From Methanothrix sp. (GTDB lineage Archaea; Halobacteriota; Methanosarcinia; Methanotrichales; Methanotrichaceae): 24,852 nucleotides of DNA. Position numbers and translations under genes: made by a program. The stretch covers positions 1 through 24,852 of the forward strand of contig JALNZQ010000010.1 in assembly GCA_023229165.1 (NCBI GenBank), read 5' to 3'. Shown one piece after another: positions 1 to 7,151 of the stretch. Under the pieces are notes generated by a model that saw only the letters and a list, made by a program, of their open reading frames with translations, made no database searches and was not told the origin of the DNA. Position 1 is the stretch's first letter; every line of letters starts with the position of its first letter.

Positions 1-830
1 TTTTCCATCTCTTTGATGAGAAACCAGGGGTATACAGGAATGCAGTGGCCGCCTACGCCGGTGGAGGGCAGATGAATGTGGCAAAACTGGTGGTTGGCCT
101 TCTCTCTTGCCTCGAAAAAGTCTATTCCTAAATCCTCGCAAATCTTGAAGAGTTCATTGGCTAAAGCAATATTTACATCGCGATAGCAGCCCTCCATGAC
201 CTTGATCATCTCTGCCACTTTGGCCGAGGAGACCAGATGAAGGTTGCAGATGAATTTTTTATATACCTGATAGGCTAATATCCCGCTCTCTTCGTCCCTG
301 CCCCCTATCACTTTGGGGAATTCTCTAAGCCGGGAGAGGCTATAGCCAGTCATTATTCTCTCCGGAGAATAGGCCAGGAAAAAGTCGCTCTGCAAAAGGC
401 CGCTTGACTCGCATAGCAGTTTTTGAACCAGGCCATCTGTAGTTCCAGGCGGAAAAGTCGTCTCTAGAACGACCAGATCTCCCTTCTTCAGGATCTTGCC
501 CAGAGAATGGAGTGCTTTCTGCATAATTGAGAAGTCGGGATTATTGCCGCTGTCCACAAAGACGGGCACAATCAATATGAAGGTTTGGCAGCTTCTCGCG
601 TCATCGAATCGCGACGTAGCCACGAGCCTTTTTCCGCCGTGCTGTTTTATTAGCTCTTCTAAGCCAGTTTCCTCTGGTATGGGATTTTCCCCTCGGTTAA
701 TCTGCCGGCAGCGCTCTTCATTGATATCCACGCCCATGACCATAATGCCGCTGTCCGCTACAATCGCTGCTAAAGGCAGCCCGGCATTGCCAAGGCCAAT
801 AACTGCGATCTTTGCACATTCTTCAGACAT
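1..830 (-). CDS. Nucleotide-sugar 6-dehydrogenase (UDP-GlcNAc/UDP-ManNAc type), partial
   Basis: This gene starts at ATG 830 and runs off the left edge, so about 276 codons are visible. The N-terminus has a Rossmann motif G-L-G-N-A-G (residues 12-17). Near the edge the catalytic cysteine motif G-V-G-G-H-C-I-P is seen, with Cys263. Both are diagnostic of the UDP-glucose/GDP-mannose dehydrogenase family, which oxidises C6 of a UDP-sugar to the uronic acid with two NAD+. The start overlaps the stop of the upstream acetyltransferase gene by 8 bp, so the two are translationally coupled. The neighbours point to UDP-GlcNAc as substrate (WbpA/WlbA-pathway role), but a WecC-like UDP-ManNAc dehydrogenase cannot be excluded. 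The usual Asp after C-I-P-V is Tyr here. Confidence 0.9.
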   Translation of the reverse strand, partial: MSEECAKIAVIGLGNAGLPLAAIVADSGIMVMGVDINEERCRQINRGENPIPEETGLEELIKQHGGKRLVATSRFDDARSCQTFILIVPVFVDSGNNPDFSIMQKALHSLGKILKKGDLVVLETTFPPGTTDGLVQKLLCESSGLLQSDFFLAYSPERIMTGYSLSRLREFPKVIGGRDEESGILAYQVYKKFICNLHLVSSAKVAEMIKVMEGCYRDVNIALANELFKICEDLGIDFFEAREKANHQFCHIHLPSTGVGGHCIPVYPWFLIKEME

Positions 831-1398
831 AGATCTCCACACTCTTTCCACAATTCGGGCATTTGTAAACCGACGTTGTGACATCCCTCTTTAGCCTATG
901 GCCGCAATAGCAGACATAACCCTTCTGATGGGCAGGATTGCCAAGCACCAGACCAAATGGCGGCACGTCCTTCGCCACTACGCTTCCCGCGCCAATCATG
1001 GCATACTCGCCTACGGTTATTCCGCAGACTAATGTGGCATTGGCCCCGATGCTCGCGCCCCGGCAGATGCGCGTGGCAGAAACGTGGCTTTCATCCCAGA
1101 TAAATGCACGCGGATACAGATCGTTGGTGAAGGTGGCAGAAGGGCCTACGAAGACATCGTCCTCGATGACCACGCCCCTATAAATGGAGACGAAGTTCTG
1201 AATCTTCACATTGCTGCCGATCTCAGCATCAATGTCGATGTAAACGCTCTTTCCTATATTGCAGTTCTTGCCGATTTTCGAGCCATGGCGCACATGAGCA
1301 AAGTGCCAGATCTTTGTGCCCTCACCAATCGCCAGGCTTTCGACTATGGCCGTGGGATGGACATAGTAGCTATTGCTTTCCCCCTGTAATTCGGTCAT
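823..1398 (-). CDS. wlbB: UDP-2-acetamido-3-amino-glucuronate N-acetyltransferase-like (WbpD/WlbB type)
   Basis: The 191-residue protein is built of hexapeptide repeats forming a left-handed beta-helix (about residues 12-150, with repeated I-G-x-x-x-x-I turns). It has the H-V-R-H-G-S-K-I-G and G-L-V-L-G-N-P-A segments typical of the WbpD/WlbB acetyltransferases. These put an acetyl group from acetyl-CoA on the 3-amino group of UDP-GlcNAc3NA. The C-terminus carries a C-Y-C-G ... C-P-N-C-G pair (residues about 168-185) that looks like a small zinc ribbon. The gene starts 9 bp after the oxidoreductase gene and ends inside the dehydrogenase gene, which fits a pathway operon. The acyltransferase family is certain; the exact sugar is inferred from context. 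Confidence 0.87.
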   Translation of the reverse strand: MTELQGESNSYYVHPTAIVESLAIGEGTKIWHFAHVRHGSKIGKNCNIGKSVYIDIDAEIGSNVKIQNFVSIYRGVVIEDDVFVGPSATFTNDLYPRAFIWDESHVSATRICRGASIGANATLVCGITVGEYAMIGAGSVVAKDVPPFGLVLGNPAHQKGYVCYCGHRLKRDVTTSVYKCPNCGKSVEIYV

Positions 1399-1407
1399 TC
1401 TTCCGTC

Positions 1408-2331
1408 CTAAGGCTTCTTGATCTGCAATCCCTGCTTGATGATCTCGCATATTTGCAGGTTCTTCAGCCCCTCTTCTGGCGTGACTGGGAAGCTCTTCTC
1501 GTTCTTGACGCAGTCCAAAAATGTCTTCAGCTCTACCTTTAGGGGCTCGACCTTGTTTACGAGGACCTTTTCTATGATATTCTCCTGCATATACCGCTCA
1601 TTTTCCATGCCGTACTTGCCGGGCTTTCGGTAGATGTAAACCTCTTGGGTCATGAAGTCGCCCTCCGCCGTAAAGTCCTCAGACTCGACATAAAATGTGC
1701 GAAATTTCTTGGAGGATAGGCGGCTTGCTGAGATAGAGACCACACAGCCCGGAAAGACAGCGAGTGCCTCGCAGACGTTTGCGCTCCCGGCACTGAAGAT
1801 CTTGTAGTCGCATTCGCCCTTGAAAAGCACATTGAAGGCTATGTCGATGTCGTGGATCATGAGGTCCTCTACCACGGAAGCATCGGTGATGCGGCTTGAG
1901 GTGGGATTATGTCTCTTGATGGATACATAATCGGGCCGCGAAGCGATCTTTGTCATCTCCGCCACGATGGGGTTGAACCTCTCTATGTGGCCCACACCCA
2001 CGACCAGATCTTTGCCCTCGATGAGTTTTAAGAGCTGCACACCTTCCGCAGCCTTCAAGGTGATGGGCTTTTCAATCAGGCAGTTTATGCCGGTATCGAT
2101 TACTTTTTTGGCCGTCTCGAAGTGGTACCTGGTCGGCACACAGATGCTGACTGCATCCACCTGGCCCAGCAACTCCTGCAAAGATTTGCATATTGTAGCG
2201 AACTCCCGAGAACGCTCTGCGCTTGCAGAAACAGGATCATAGACATAAACGGTGTCCACTCCTTTCATTTCCGAGTAGACCCGCACATGATTTCTGCCCA
2301 TGGCCCCGACGCCGATTACTCCAACGTCCAT
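1408..2331 (-). CDS. wlbA: Gfo/Idh/MocA-family oxidoreductase (WbpB/WlbA-like UDP-GlcNAcA 3-dehydrogenase)
   Basis: This is a 307-residue NAD-dependent oxidoreductase. The Rossmann motif G-V-G-A-M-G is at residues 7-12, the family E-K-P motif at residues 87-89, and a G-H-I-E-R-F-N-P segment at about 114-121. That is the normal layout and length for the family. Between an aminotransferase and an acetyltransferase, the likely job is oxidising the C3 hydroxyl of UDP-GlcNAc-uronate to the 3-keto sugar, as WbpB/WlbA does. The ATG lies 2 bp after the stop of the aminotransferase gene. The family is firm from sequence; the substrate is inferred from the gene cluster. Confidence 0.87.
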   Translation of the reverse strand: MDVGVIGVGAMGRNHVRVYSEMKGVDTVYVYDPVSASAERSREFATICKSLQELLGQVDAVSICVPTRYHFETAKKVIDTGINCLIEKPITLKAAEGVQLLKLIEGKDLVVGVGHIERFNPIVAEMTKIASRPDYVSIKRHNPTSSRITDASVVEDLMIHDIDIAFNVLFKGECDYKIFSAGSANVCEALAVFPGCVVSISASRLSSKKFRTFYVESEDFTAEGDFMTQEVYIYRKPGKYGMENERYMQENIIEKVLVNKVEPLKVELKTFLDCVKNEKSFPVTPEEGLKNLQICEIIKQGLQIKKP

Positions 2332-2333
2332 GC

Positions 2334-3434
2334 TCAGGCCTCGAAGGAATTTATGGTCTCGCAGATGTACGCTAAGTCCTCCTCGGTGAGTGAGGGATGC
2401 ACAGGCAGGCTCAACACCTTGCGGGAGACGTCTTCGGACACGGGGCAGTACTCATTGGTATAGCCCAGCTCCCGGTAGAGGGGCTGCTCGTAAACCGCCT
2501 TAGGGTAGTGAACGGCGCAGCCGATTCCCTTAGCCTGAAGGTACTCCATCAGCTTCTCTCGGGAAGAGGCAAAGCTATCTTCCACCCGCAACACATACTG
2601 ATGATAAACATGCCTGACATTATTCGATTGATAAGGTGTGCTGATGCCTTTGATCTTGATGTTTTCATTTAAAAACTTGGCATTGCGAATCCTCTTGGCC
2701 GTGAACTCCTCCAATCGCCTTAGCTGCACCAGGCCGAGAGCTCCTTGCAGATTCATCATCCTGTAGTTGTAGCCCAATGTGGCGTGATTGTACTTGCCTG
2801 TGTCCCCGTGGCTTCTTAGCAATCGCAAACGTGCGGCCAGAGCATCATCGTTGGTGGTGACCATGCCTCCTTCGCCCGTGGTCATGTTCTTGGTGGGGTA
2901 GAAGGAGAAGCAGCCAGTGCTAAATGAGCCCACCTTCTTGCCCTGGTATTCGGCTCCATGGGCTTGAGCGCAGTCTTCTACCAGAGCAATTGACCTGTCC
3001 TGGCAGATCTCCGACACCGCAGAGAGATCGAAGGGCTGGCCGTAGAGGTGAACGCCGATCACGGCCCTGGTGCGGGGGGTTATTTTCTTTTGCAGATCAT
3101 CGGGATCGATATTGAATGTCCTCGGGTCCACATCTGCGAATACGGGGCGTAGACCCTGATAGAGGGCGCAGTTTGCGGTAGCAATAAAGGTGAAGGCGGG
3201 CGTTATGACTTCGCCTCCAGGCTTTAGCCCCAGGGCCTTGACGGCCAGATCCAGGGCGACGGTGCCATTGTTTACTGCTACTGAGTTTTTCACGCACAGA
3301 TAGCTGGAGAATTCATCTTCAAACCGCTTGACGCTCTCGCCCTGAGCGAGCATGCCGCTTCTCAGGACATCTCCTACAGCTTTAATCTCTTCGTCGCCTA
3401 TGATGGGCTTGGCTATGGGAATGAAATCTCTCAT
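2334..3434 (-). CDS. wlbC: DegT/DnrJ/EryC1/StrS-family PLP aminotransferase (WbpE/WlbC type)
   Basis: The 366-residue protein has the full sugar aminotransferase layout. The PLP-binding V-E-D-C-A-Q-A-H-G segment is at about residues 152-160, and the Schiff-base lysine is in F-Y-P-T-K-N-M (Lys182), followed by G-E-G-G-M. It would transaminate the 3-keto sugar from the oxidoreductase, with glutamate as donor, giving UDP-GlcNAc3NA. The ATG at 3434 is preferred over the in-frame TTG just before it, because a strong GAGGAGG ribosome binding site (3441-3447) sits at the right distance. It lies 78 bp downstream of the GlmU-like gene on the same strand. Confidence 0.9.
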   Translation of the reverse strand: MRDFIPIAKPIIGDEEIKAVGDVLRSGMLAQGESVKRFEDEFSSYLCVKNSVAVNNGTVALDLAVKALGLKPGGEVITPAFTFIATANCALYQGLRPVFADVDPRTFNIDPDDLQKKITPRTRAVIGVHLYGQPFDLSAVSEICQDRSIALVEDCAQAHGAEYQGKKVGSFSTGCFSFYPTKNMTTGEGGMVTTNDDALAARLRLLRSHGDTGKYNHATLGYNYRMMNLQGALGLVQLRRLEEFTAKRIRNAKFLNENIKIKGISTPYQSNNVRHVYHQYVLRVEDSFASSREKLMEYLQAKGIGCAVHYPKAVYEQPLYRELGYTNEYCPVSEDVSRKVLSLPVHPSLTEEDLAYICETINSFEA

Positions 3435-3512
3435 CAAGTCCTCCTCGAAGCTGTGATTCTCATCATTTTCATTCTATGATCATCCTTTGCCTTGAAACGG
3501 TTTGTTATATTC

Positions 3513-4718
3513 TCAGCCCTCTCTTTTAGAAAAGACCAGGCCCTTGTGGATAGCAGCCGGCAGTCCCCGGAATTCCGATTGGATGACCGTGCCTGGGTAG
3601 ATAGATGTATTGATTCCGGTCATTACATCATTGCCCATGATCACGCCCAGTTTGCGCCTGCCGCTATCCACCCTCTCCCCTTTGATGTACGATTTTATGT
3701 GGCTCTTGTCATGGCGTAAATTGGAGCATACGGTTCCTGCCCCGAAGTTGCACCTCTCTCCGATAATGCTGTCTCCCACGTAGGAGAGGTGGCCGATCTT
3801 GCTGCCGCTCATGATGGCGCTGTTTTTGACCTCGACTGCGTTTCCTATCCGGACGTTGTCGCCCAGGCAGGTCGTGGGCCGGATGTAGCAGTTGGGTCCG
3901 ATGTCGCAGTCATCTCCTATTATTACCGGGCCCACGATGTAGGCTCCGGAACGAACGATTGTTCTTCGGCCGATGGATACATTGCCGGACAAAGTCGCGC
4001 CGTGTTCGATCTCGCCGGAGATGCAAGGCTTGATATCCGGAAGCATGACTTCGTTGGCGGCCAGAATATCCCAGGGCCTGCCGATCTCCAGCCAGCTCTT
4101 GAGAGTGACGATTCTGATTTTCTCCTGGGGAGCGAGCCGGTTCAGGCCGTCTGTCAGCTCGTACTCGCCCCGTTCTGATAGCGGCGCAGATCGCATCGCT
4201 TCGAAGATGCTTCTCTCTAAAAGGTAGATGCCGGCATTGGCCAGGTTGGTGGGCGGGTTGACACTCTTCTCAACTACTGATTTGAATATGTCTCCTTCCA
4301 CCATAAAGACGCCGTACCTCCTGGGGTCATCGACCTTTATGGCCGAGACGGCAACGCCGCCACGGGCCATCTCTCGCAGGGACGCCTCATCTGGCAGCAC
4401 ATCTCCGTTTAAAACAAGGAAGCGATCCTCTGCCTGGCTCTCGGCAGCCATCAGGGCGTGGCCGGTGCCCAGCTGCTTGGCCTGCTCGGCGTAGTCTATC
4501 TTCACGCCTAGAAGGCTGCCGTCACCAAAGTATGAGCGCACGCTTTCGGCCCAGTATCCTACTACCAGCACGAAACGATCCACGCCTGCGCTGTGAGCCC
4601 GCAGGATGATATGCTCCAGCAGAGGCTTGCCAGCTACGGGCAGCATCACCTTTGGCATCTTCGCTGTCAAGGGACGCATGCGGCTTCCCTCGCCCGCTGC
4701 TAGAACTATGGCTTGCAT
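3513..4718 (-). CDS. glmU: Bifunctional sugar-1-phosphate nucleotidylyltransferase / acyltransferase (archaeal GlmU-like)
   Basis: The protein is 401 residues long. The N-terminal nucleotidyltransferase signature L-A-A-G-E-G-S-R-M-R-P-L-T (residues 6-18) with the following K-x-P-K segment marks nucleotidyltransferase fold pyrophosphorylases. The C-terminal third (about 240-395) consists of hexapeptide repeats with a G-A-G-T-V-C-S-N-L-R segment, as in GlmU acetyltransferase domains. Archaeal two-domain proteins of this size make UDP-GlcNAc (acetylating GlcN-1-P, then adding UMP) and may also make dTDP- or UDP-glucose. As the first gene of the minus-strand operon it would supply the precursor for the genes downstream. 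A GGGAG ribosome binding site precedes ATG 4718. Which sugar it prefers cannot be read from sequence. Confidence 0.87.
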   Translation of the reverse strand: MQAIVLAAGEGSRMRPLTAKMPKVMLPVAGKPLLEHIILRAHSAGVDRFVLVVGYWAESVRSYFGDGSLLGVKIDYAEQAKQLGTGHALMAAESQAEDRFLVLNGDVLPDEASLREMARGGVAVSAIKVDDPRRYGVFMVEGDIFKSVVEKSVNPPTNLANAGIYLLERSIFEAMRSAPLSERGEYELTDGLNRLAPQEKIRIVTLKSWLEIGRPWDILAANEVMLPDIKPCISGEIEHGATLSGNVSIGRRTIVRSGAYIVGPVIIGDDCDIGPNCYIRPTTCLGDNVRIGNAVEVKNSAIMSGSKIGHLSYVGDSIIGERCNFGAGTVCSNLRHDKSHIKSYIKGERVDSGRRKLGVIMGNDVMTGINTSIYPGTVIQSEFRGLPAAIHKGLVFSKREG

Positions 4719-4778
4719 TGTGACTCCCTTGGGCGGAGGGAGATAAAGGCATAAAAATGCTTTGTAAAGAAAGCGAAA
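4719..4778. promoter_or_regulatory. Divergent promoter region, glmU-like operon / winged-helix gene
   Basis: The short AT-rich gap between the divergent starts holds a plausible TATA element on the plus strand (CATAAAAA, 4750-4757). On the minus strand, T-rich TATA-like bases overlap the same place. A plus-strand start about 25 bp downstream would be near 4780, inside the tandem repeat. The prediction is by eye; no transcript data are available. Confidence 0.4.
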
Positions 4779-4807
4779 ATGCTTTGTAAAGAAAGCGAAA
4801 ATGCTTT
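4754..4807. repeat. 22-bp tandem repeat with internal inverted repeats (candidate operator)
   Basis: Two perfect 22-bp copies (4754-4775 and 4776-4797) are followed by the first 10 bases of a third (4798-4807). Each full copy contains GCTTT-GTAAAG-AAAGC, a 5-bp inverted repeat with a 6-nt spacer. The array sits on the predicted transcription start of the winged-helix gene and just upstream of the operon facing it. That is a natural position for an operator bound by a dimeric regulator, possibly the adjacent gene product. Replication slippage is the other simple explanation for tandem copies. Confidence 0.6.
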
Positions 4808-5507
4808 AGAGTTGTACATAACAGGTACGCGCATGTTGGATGAGTTCATCCGTTATTTCGCCCTGCAGCGCGATCAAGCTCCTTTGGCCTCTCTCTTGAT
4901 TTATCTGAAGCGAAAAGGCGGGTACGTACAGCTCAATCAGATCTGGCGGGAGAATGGACCCACTGGTGGCGGACCATTCTGGAACCAGACCACTCTCATG
5001 AACAAGCTGGACAAGCTGGAGCGCCTGGGGATCGTCTCCATGGAGCGCCGAATTCTGCCCTCGCCTCGCGATGAAGCCAAAAAGAAGACCAACACCTTCT
5101 ACCGGATAAATCCCGAAACGCCTCTCTATCCTTACATCTTCGGCATGCTTAAGATCTACCGGGAGGAGCCGGACAAATATTCCTCTGAGCTGGTAGAAAA
5201 GCCCCTTGATCATCTGAGCGATCTGGCAGGCCGGTGTGCGTCCAGCGACCCGCTGGTGGGCCGGGAGCTGGATGTGGCCATGGAGCTGATCGGCGAGGTC
5301 TTCTCCGTGGGAGAGAGCGAGGTGAAAAGGATGATCAAGGAGAGGATGGCCAGAAGGGGGATGATCAGGGAATTTCGTAAGGAGTTGCCGGAAAATGCCC
5401 AAGATGATACGGAGAGGGAGGCAACGAGTTCTGCCGGAATATCCCAGAAAATGCCAAGAAAAAGAAAACAGACCAAATCTCGACCTGTGAAAGAAGTGGC
5501 AGAGTAG
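4779..5507 (+). CDS. Winged-helix DNA-binding protein, probable transcription regulator
   Basis: Up to 242 residues. Residues about 30-105 look like a winged helix: a helix with L-L-I-Y-L-K, then a recognition-helix-like stretch W-N-Q-T-T-L-M-N-K-L-D-K-L-E-R-L-G-I-V, then a basic wing with R-R-I-L-P-S-P-R. The C-terminal third is charged and ends in a Lys/Arg-rich tail. I do not recognise a named family. The first ATG (4779) lies inside the tandem repeat. ATG 4833 (Met19, just before L-D-E-F) is an equally good start and would leave the repeat as untranslated leader. Divergence from the glycan-sugar operon suggests it may regulate that operon or itself. Confidence 0.65.
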   Translation: MLCKESENALELYITGTRMLDEFIRYFALQRDQAPLASLLIYLKRKGGYVQLNQIWRENGPTGGGPFWNQTTLMNKLDKLERLGIVSMERRILPSPRDEAKKKTNTFYRINPETPLYPYIFGMLKIYREEPDKYSSELVEKPLDHLSDLAGRCASSDPLVGRELDVAMELIGEVFSVGESEVKRMIKERMARRGMIREFRKELPENAQDDTEREATSSAGISQKMPRKRKQTKSRPVKEVAE

Positions 5508-5563
5508 TTTGCGAGGTCTATTCGCATGGATGAAGAAACAGGGTTTTGTAACATTTGCAACAA

Positions 5564-5671
5564 GACCGCTCCTAAACCCAGCCGTCCGAAGTGGCGGTAA
5601 GTGTCCACAACCACGTCCGCGTATCTTATCCCCGTCTCGCCCGCCGGACCCATGCGAATGATGGACCTGCT
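5564..5671 (-). pseudogene. Fragment of aldehyde:ferredoxin oxidoreductase-like gene
   Basis: Read on the minus strand, about 36 codons encode a segment with M-G-P-A-G-E-x-x-I-R-Y-A, then D-T-Y-R-H-F-G-R-L-G-L-G-A-V. In tungsten aldehyde:ferredoxin oxidoreductases, G-P-A-G-E-x-x-x-R-(F/Y)-A is followed closely by G-R-G-G-L-G-A-V-(M/F)-G-S-K. The match stops just where G-S-K would come, and no open frame of AOR size (about 600 residues) exists here. It is best read as a deletion remnant. The identification rests on motif memory, not an alignment. Confidence 0.5.
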
Positions 5672-5673
5672 GC

Positions 5674-5835
5674 CTACGCCGCTCTCGCGATCTGCGGGCA
5701 GAAGTCCACGCAGTCTCCTCAGTGAATGCATTTGATGGGCTTTTTCTCCTTGCCCATGGTTACTGCGCCAACCAAACCGGCTCGGCAGACCACCACGCGA
5801 AAATCGCCCTCGATTTCGCCCAGTGTCTGTACCAT
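5674..5835 (-). pseudogene. Ferredoxin-like [4Fe-4S] reading frame broken by TGA
   Basis: From ATG 5835 on the minus strand a frame runs 38 codons to K-C-I-H, then TGA at 5719-5721. In the same frame it continues G-D-C-V-D-F-C-P-Q to TAG at 5674-5676. With the TGA read as Cys, the segment is a textbook C-x2-C-x2-C-x3-C-P cluster motif. One base (TGC or TGT to TGA) therefore destroys the second cluster ligand. It lies directly upstream, in the same direction, of the AOR-like fragment. AOR-family genes often have ferredoxin partners, so both pieces are probably relics of one locus. Selenocysteine is unlikely in this lineage; a sequencing error is possible. Confidence 0.5.
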
Positions 5836-5840
5836 ATTAG

Positions 5841-5860
5841 AAAAAGAAGAAAAGAAAAAT
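5841..5860 (-). terminator. T-rich terminator after the fructose bisphosphatase gene
   Basis: On the minus strand, 11 bases after the stop at 5871, there is a 20-base run made almost wholly of T with a few C. Oligo-T tracts without a stem are the usual archaeal intrinsic terminators. Confidence 0.55.
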
Positions 5861-5870
5861 AGCGAAGCAG

Positions 5871-6986
5871 TTACTCTGCTTTCGTGAACCTGTTCTCCAG
5901 CATCTTCATGACATAGGGGAGCGTGGTGTATTCCATGTCCTCCATGGGCAGCCTATGCGGCTCGAAGGGTCCGTGCGCTCTCATGTAATCCGTGATCTCC
6001 AGGCACCTCTTGCGGGTCAAGTCGAAGGCCACGTCTTTGAAGAGATCTACGGGACCGACGAAGTTGCCGAAAGCCATCTGGAAGCCGGCAGCTATGACGC
6101 GGGGCGGGCCGTCAAACCTTGTGGGATGAGCCGTCTCAAAGGAGCAGGGCATGAGGGGTCCGTTATGGCTACCGCGCATCCAGCCGCTGACCAGGTGGCC
6201 AAGCGCGAAGGGCTCCAGCACCTCGCCCAGAGCGGGCAGGCCAGACTGGCAGCGCACCAGGGCCACAGGATCGTCCTTGCCCACATAGGTTCCTGCCGTC
6301 TGGAAGAGCTTCTCAGTGCTCACCGCTGCCACAGGCTCCTGCTCGGAGATTTTGCTGTTCGGCTTGCAAAAGACTCTCTTGATCACATAGCGGCTCTTGG
6401 CACCGATCAAAGCCAGCAGGTCGTACATCTCGCCTGGGCAGTCCATGAAGACCTTCTTGTGTTCCTGAATATCCCAGACCTCGAAGGTGAAGCCATGATG
6501 GCAGGCCGGATCTATCACCAGACCAGCGGTGTTGAATGGATCGGCAAACATCTTGAAGATGGGCAGATTGAAGGCCCCTGGTTCGGTCTTGTCCATCATG
6601 AAGGCGACCACCGGTTCGCTGGTGCGCTCATTGATCTCCATCTCTGCCACGCCTGGGCCCATGCCGCGAATGTTGCCGGAAAAGGCGTCCGCCAAAAGGT
6701 CCTGTCCGGCACCGTAGAGCTTGAGCTTCTTGGCAACCTCGGTGGCATCCTCGAAGGTCTCCCAGGCCAGGGCATGCACCTCGCCGTTGTCGCAGCCTTT
6801 CTGGTGGCTCATGAGAAGCTCCAGGTCGTCGCCGCAGGCCATCACCTTAAAGTCTATCAATGCGCCGGACTTCTTGGCCTCTGCAAGCTTCGACTCCGCA
6901 GTCTCGATCAATGCTGGATGGACCGAGGAGTGGCCGGGATAGCCGCCCACGTCGGCCTTAATTAAGCTGATAGTGATCTTGGTCAT
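5871..6986 (-). CDS. fbp: Fructose-1,6-bisphosphate aldolase/phosphatase (archaeal class V FBPase)
   Basis: The protein has about 371 residues from ATG 6986; an in-frame ATG at 6998 would add four. The N-terminus T-I-S-L-I-K-A-D-V-G-G with the following G-H-S-S-V-H-P is the signature of archaeal FBPA/ase, whose Asp and His residues bind Mg2+. A Y-V-G-K-D-D-P-V segment at about residues 234-241 carries what I take to be the catalytic Tyr and the Schiff-base Lys of the aldolase activity. The enzyme joins glyceraldehyde-3-phosphate and dihydroxyacetone phosphate and then hydrolyses the bisphosphate to fructose-6-phosphate, the committing step of archaeal gluconeogenesis. It is divergent from RuBisCO, with about 165 bp between the preferred starts. 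Confidence 0.95.
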   Translation of the reverse strand: MTKITISLIKADVGGYPGHSSVHPALIETAESKLAEAKKSGALIDFKVMACGDDLELLMSHQKGCDNGEVHALAWETFEDATEVAKKLKLYGAGQDLLADAFSGNIRGMGPGVAEMEINERTSEPVVAFMMDKTEPGAFNLPIFKMFADPFNTAGLVIDPACHHGFTFEVWDIQEHKKVFMDCPGEMYDLLALIGAKSRYVIKRVFCKPNSKISEQEPVAAVSTEKLFQTAGTYVGKDDPVALVRCQSGLPALGEVLEPFALGHLVSGWMRGSHNGPLMPCSFETAHPTRFDGPPRVIAAGFQMAFGNFVGPVDLFKDVAFDLTRKRCLEITDYMRAHGPFEPHRLPMEDMEYTTLPYVMKMLENRFTKAE

Positions 6987-7046
6987 CTCAAATTCCATCT
7001 TGTTTTATTTCAATTTGTCTTTCGGTATTTACCTGGGTCTAAGTTC

Positions 7047-7096
7047 TATATTATCGTTTTCGCGTGGACGCCAATCCCCTGTGGAAGTTCTTATAT
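7047..7096. promoter_or_regulatory. Divergent fbp / RuBisCO promoter region
   Basis: A TATA-like ATAATATA on the minus strand (7047-7054) is well placed for fbp, predicting a start near 7025. On the plus strand TTATAT at 7091-7096 predicts a RuBisCO start near 7120. That leaves an ATG at 7101 outside the transcript and favours the ATG at 7152. The boxes are by eye only. Confidence 0.45.
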
Positions 7097-7151
7097 CTGC
7101 ATGAGAAAAGCAATATTCGATGGGAGAGAAAGCAACTCCTGGAGTGGTATC

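Noticed and set aside
4813..4818. A second TGTACA box near the winged-helix gene
   Set aside because: It is a lone hexamer with no flanking palindrome, expected by chance several times in a window this size, and has no link to tryptophan genes.
5526..5600. Plus-strand 24-codon frame with a C-x-x-C pair
   Set aside because: It has no ribosome binding site and lies opposite the AOR-like remnant; the cysteines are probably chance.
5719..5721. TGA as selenocysteine in the ferredoxin-like frame
   Set aside because: Selenocysteine use in methanogens is known from other orders, and the frame soon ends and sits next to another gene fragment, so decay is simpler.
5210..5731. Minus-strand open frame of 173 codons
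   Set aside because: Only the first part (the AOR-like piece) has recognisable sequence; the rest is antisense of the winged-helix gene, so I do not call it an intact gene.
5955..6965. Long plus-strand open frame opposite fbp (336 codons)
   Set aside because: It is the antisense shadow of a clearly recognised fructose bisphosphatase; the translation shows no motifs and is driven by codon bias.
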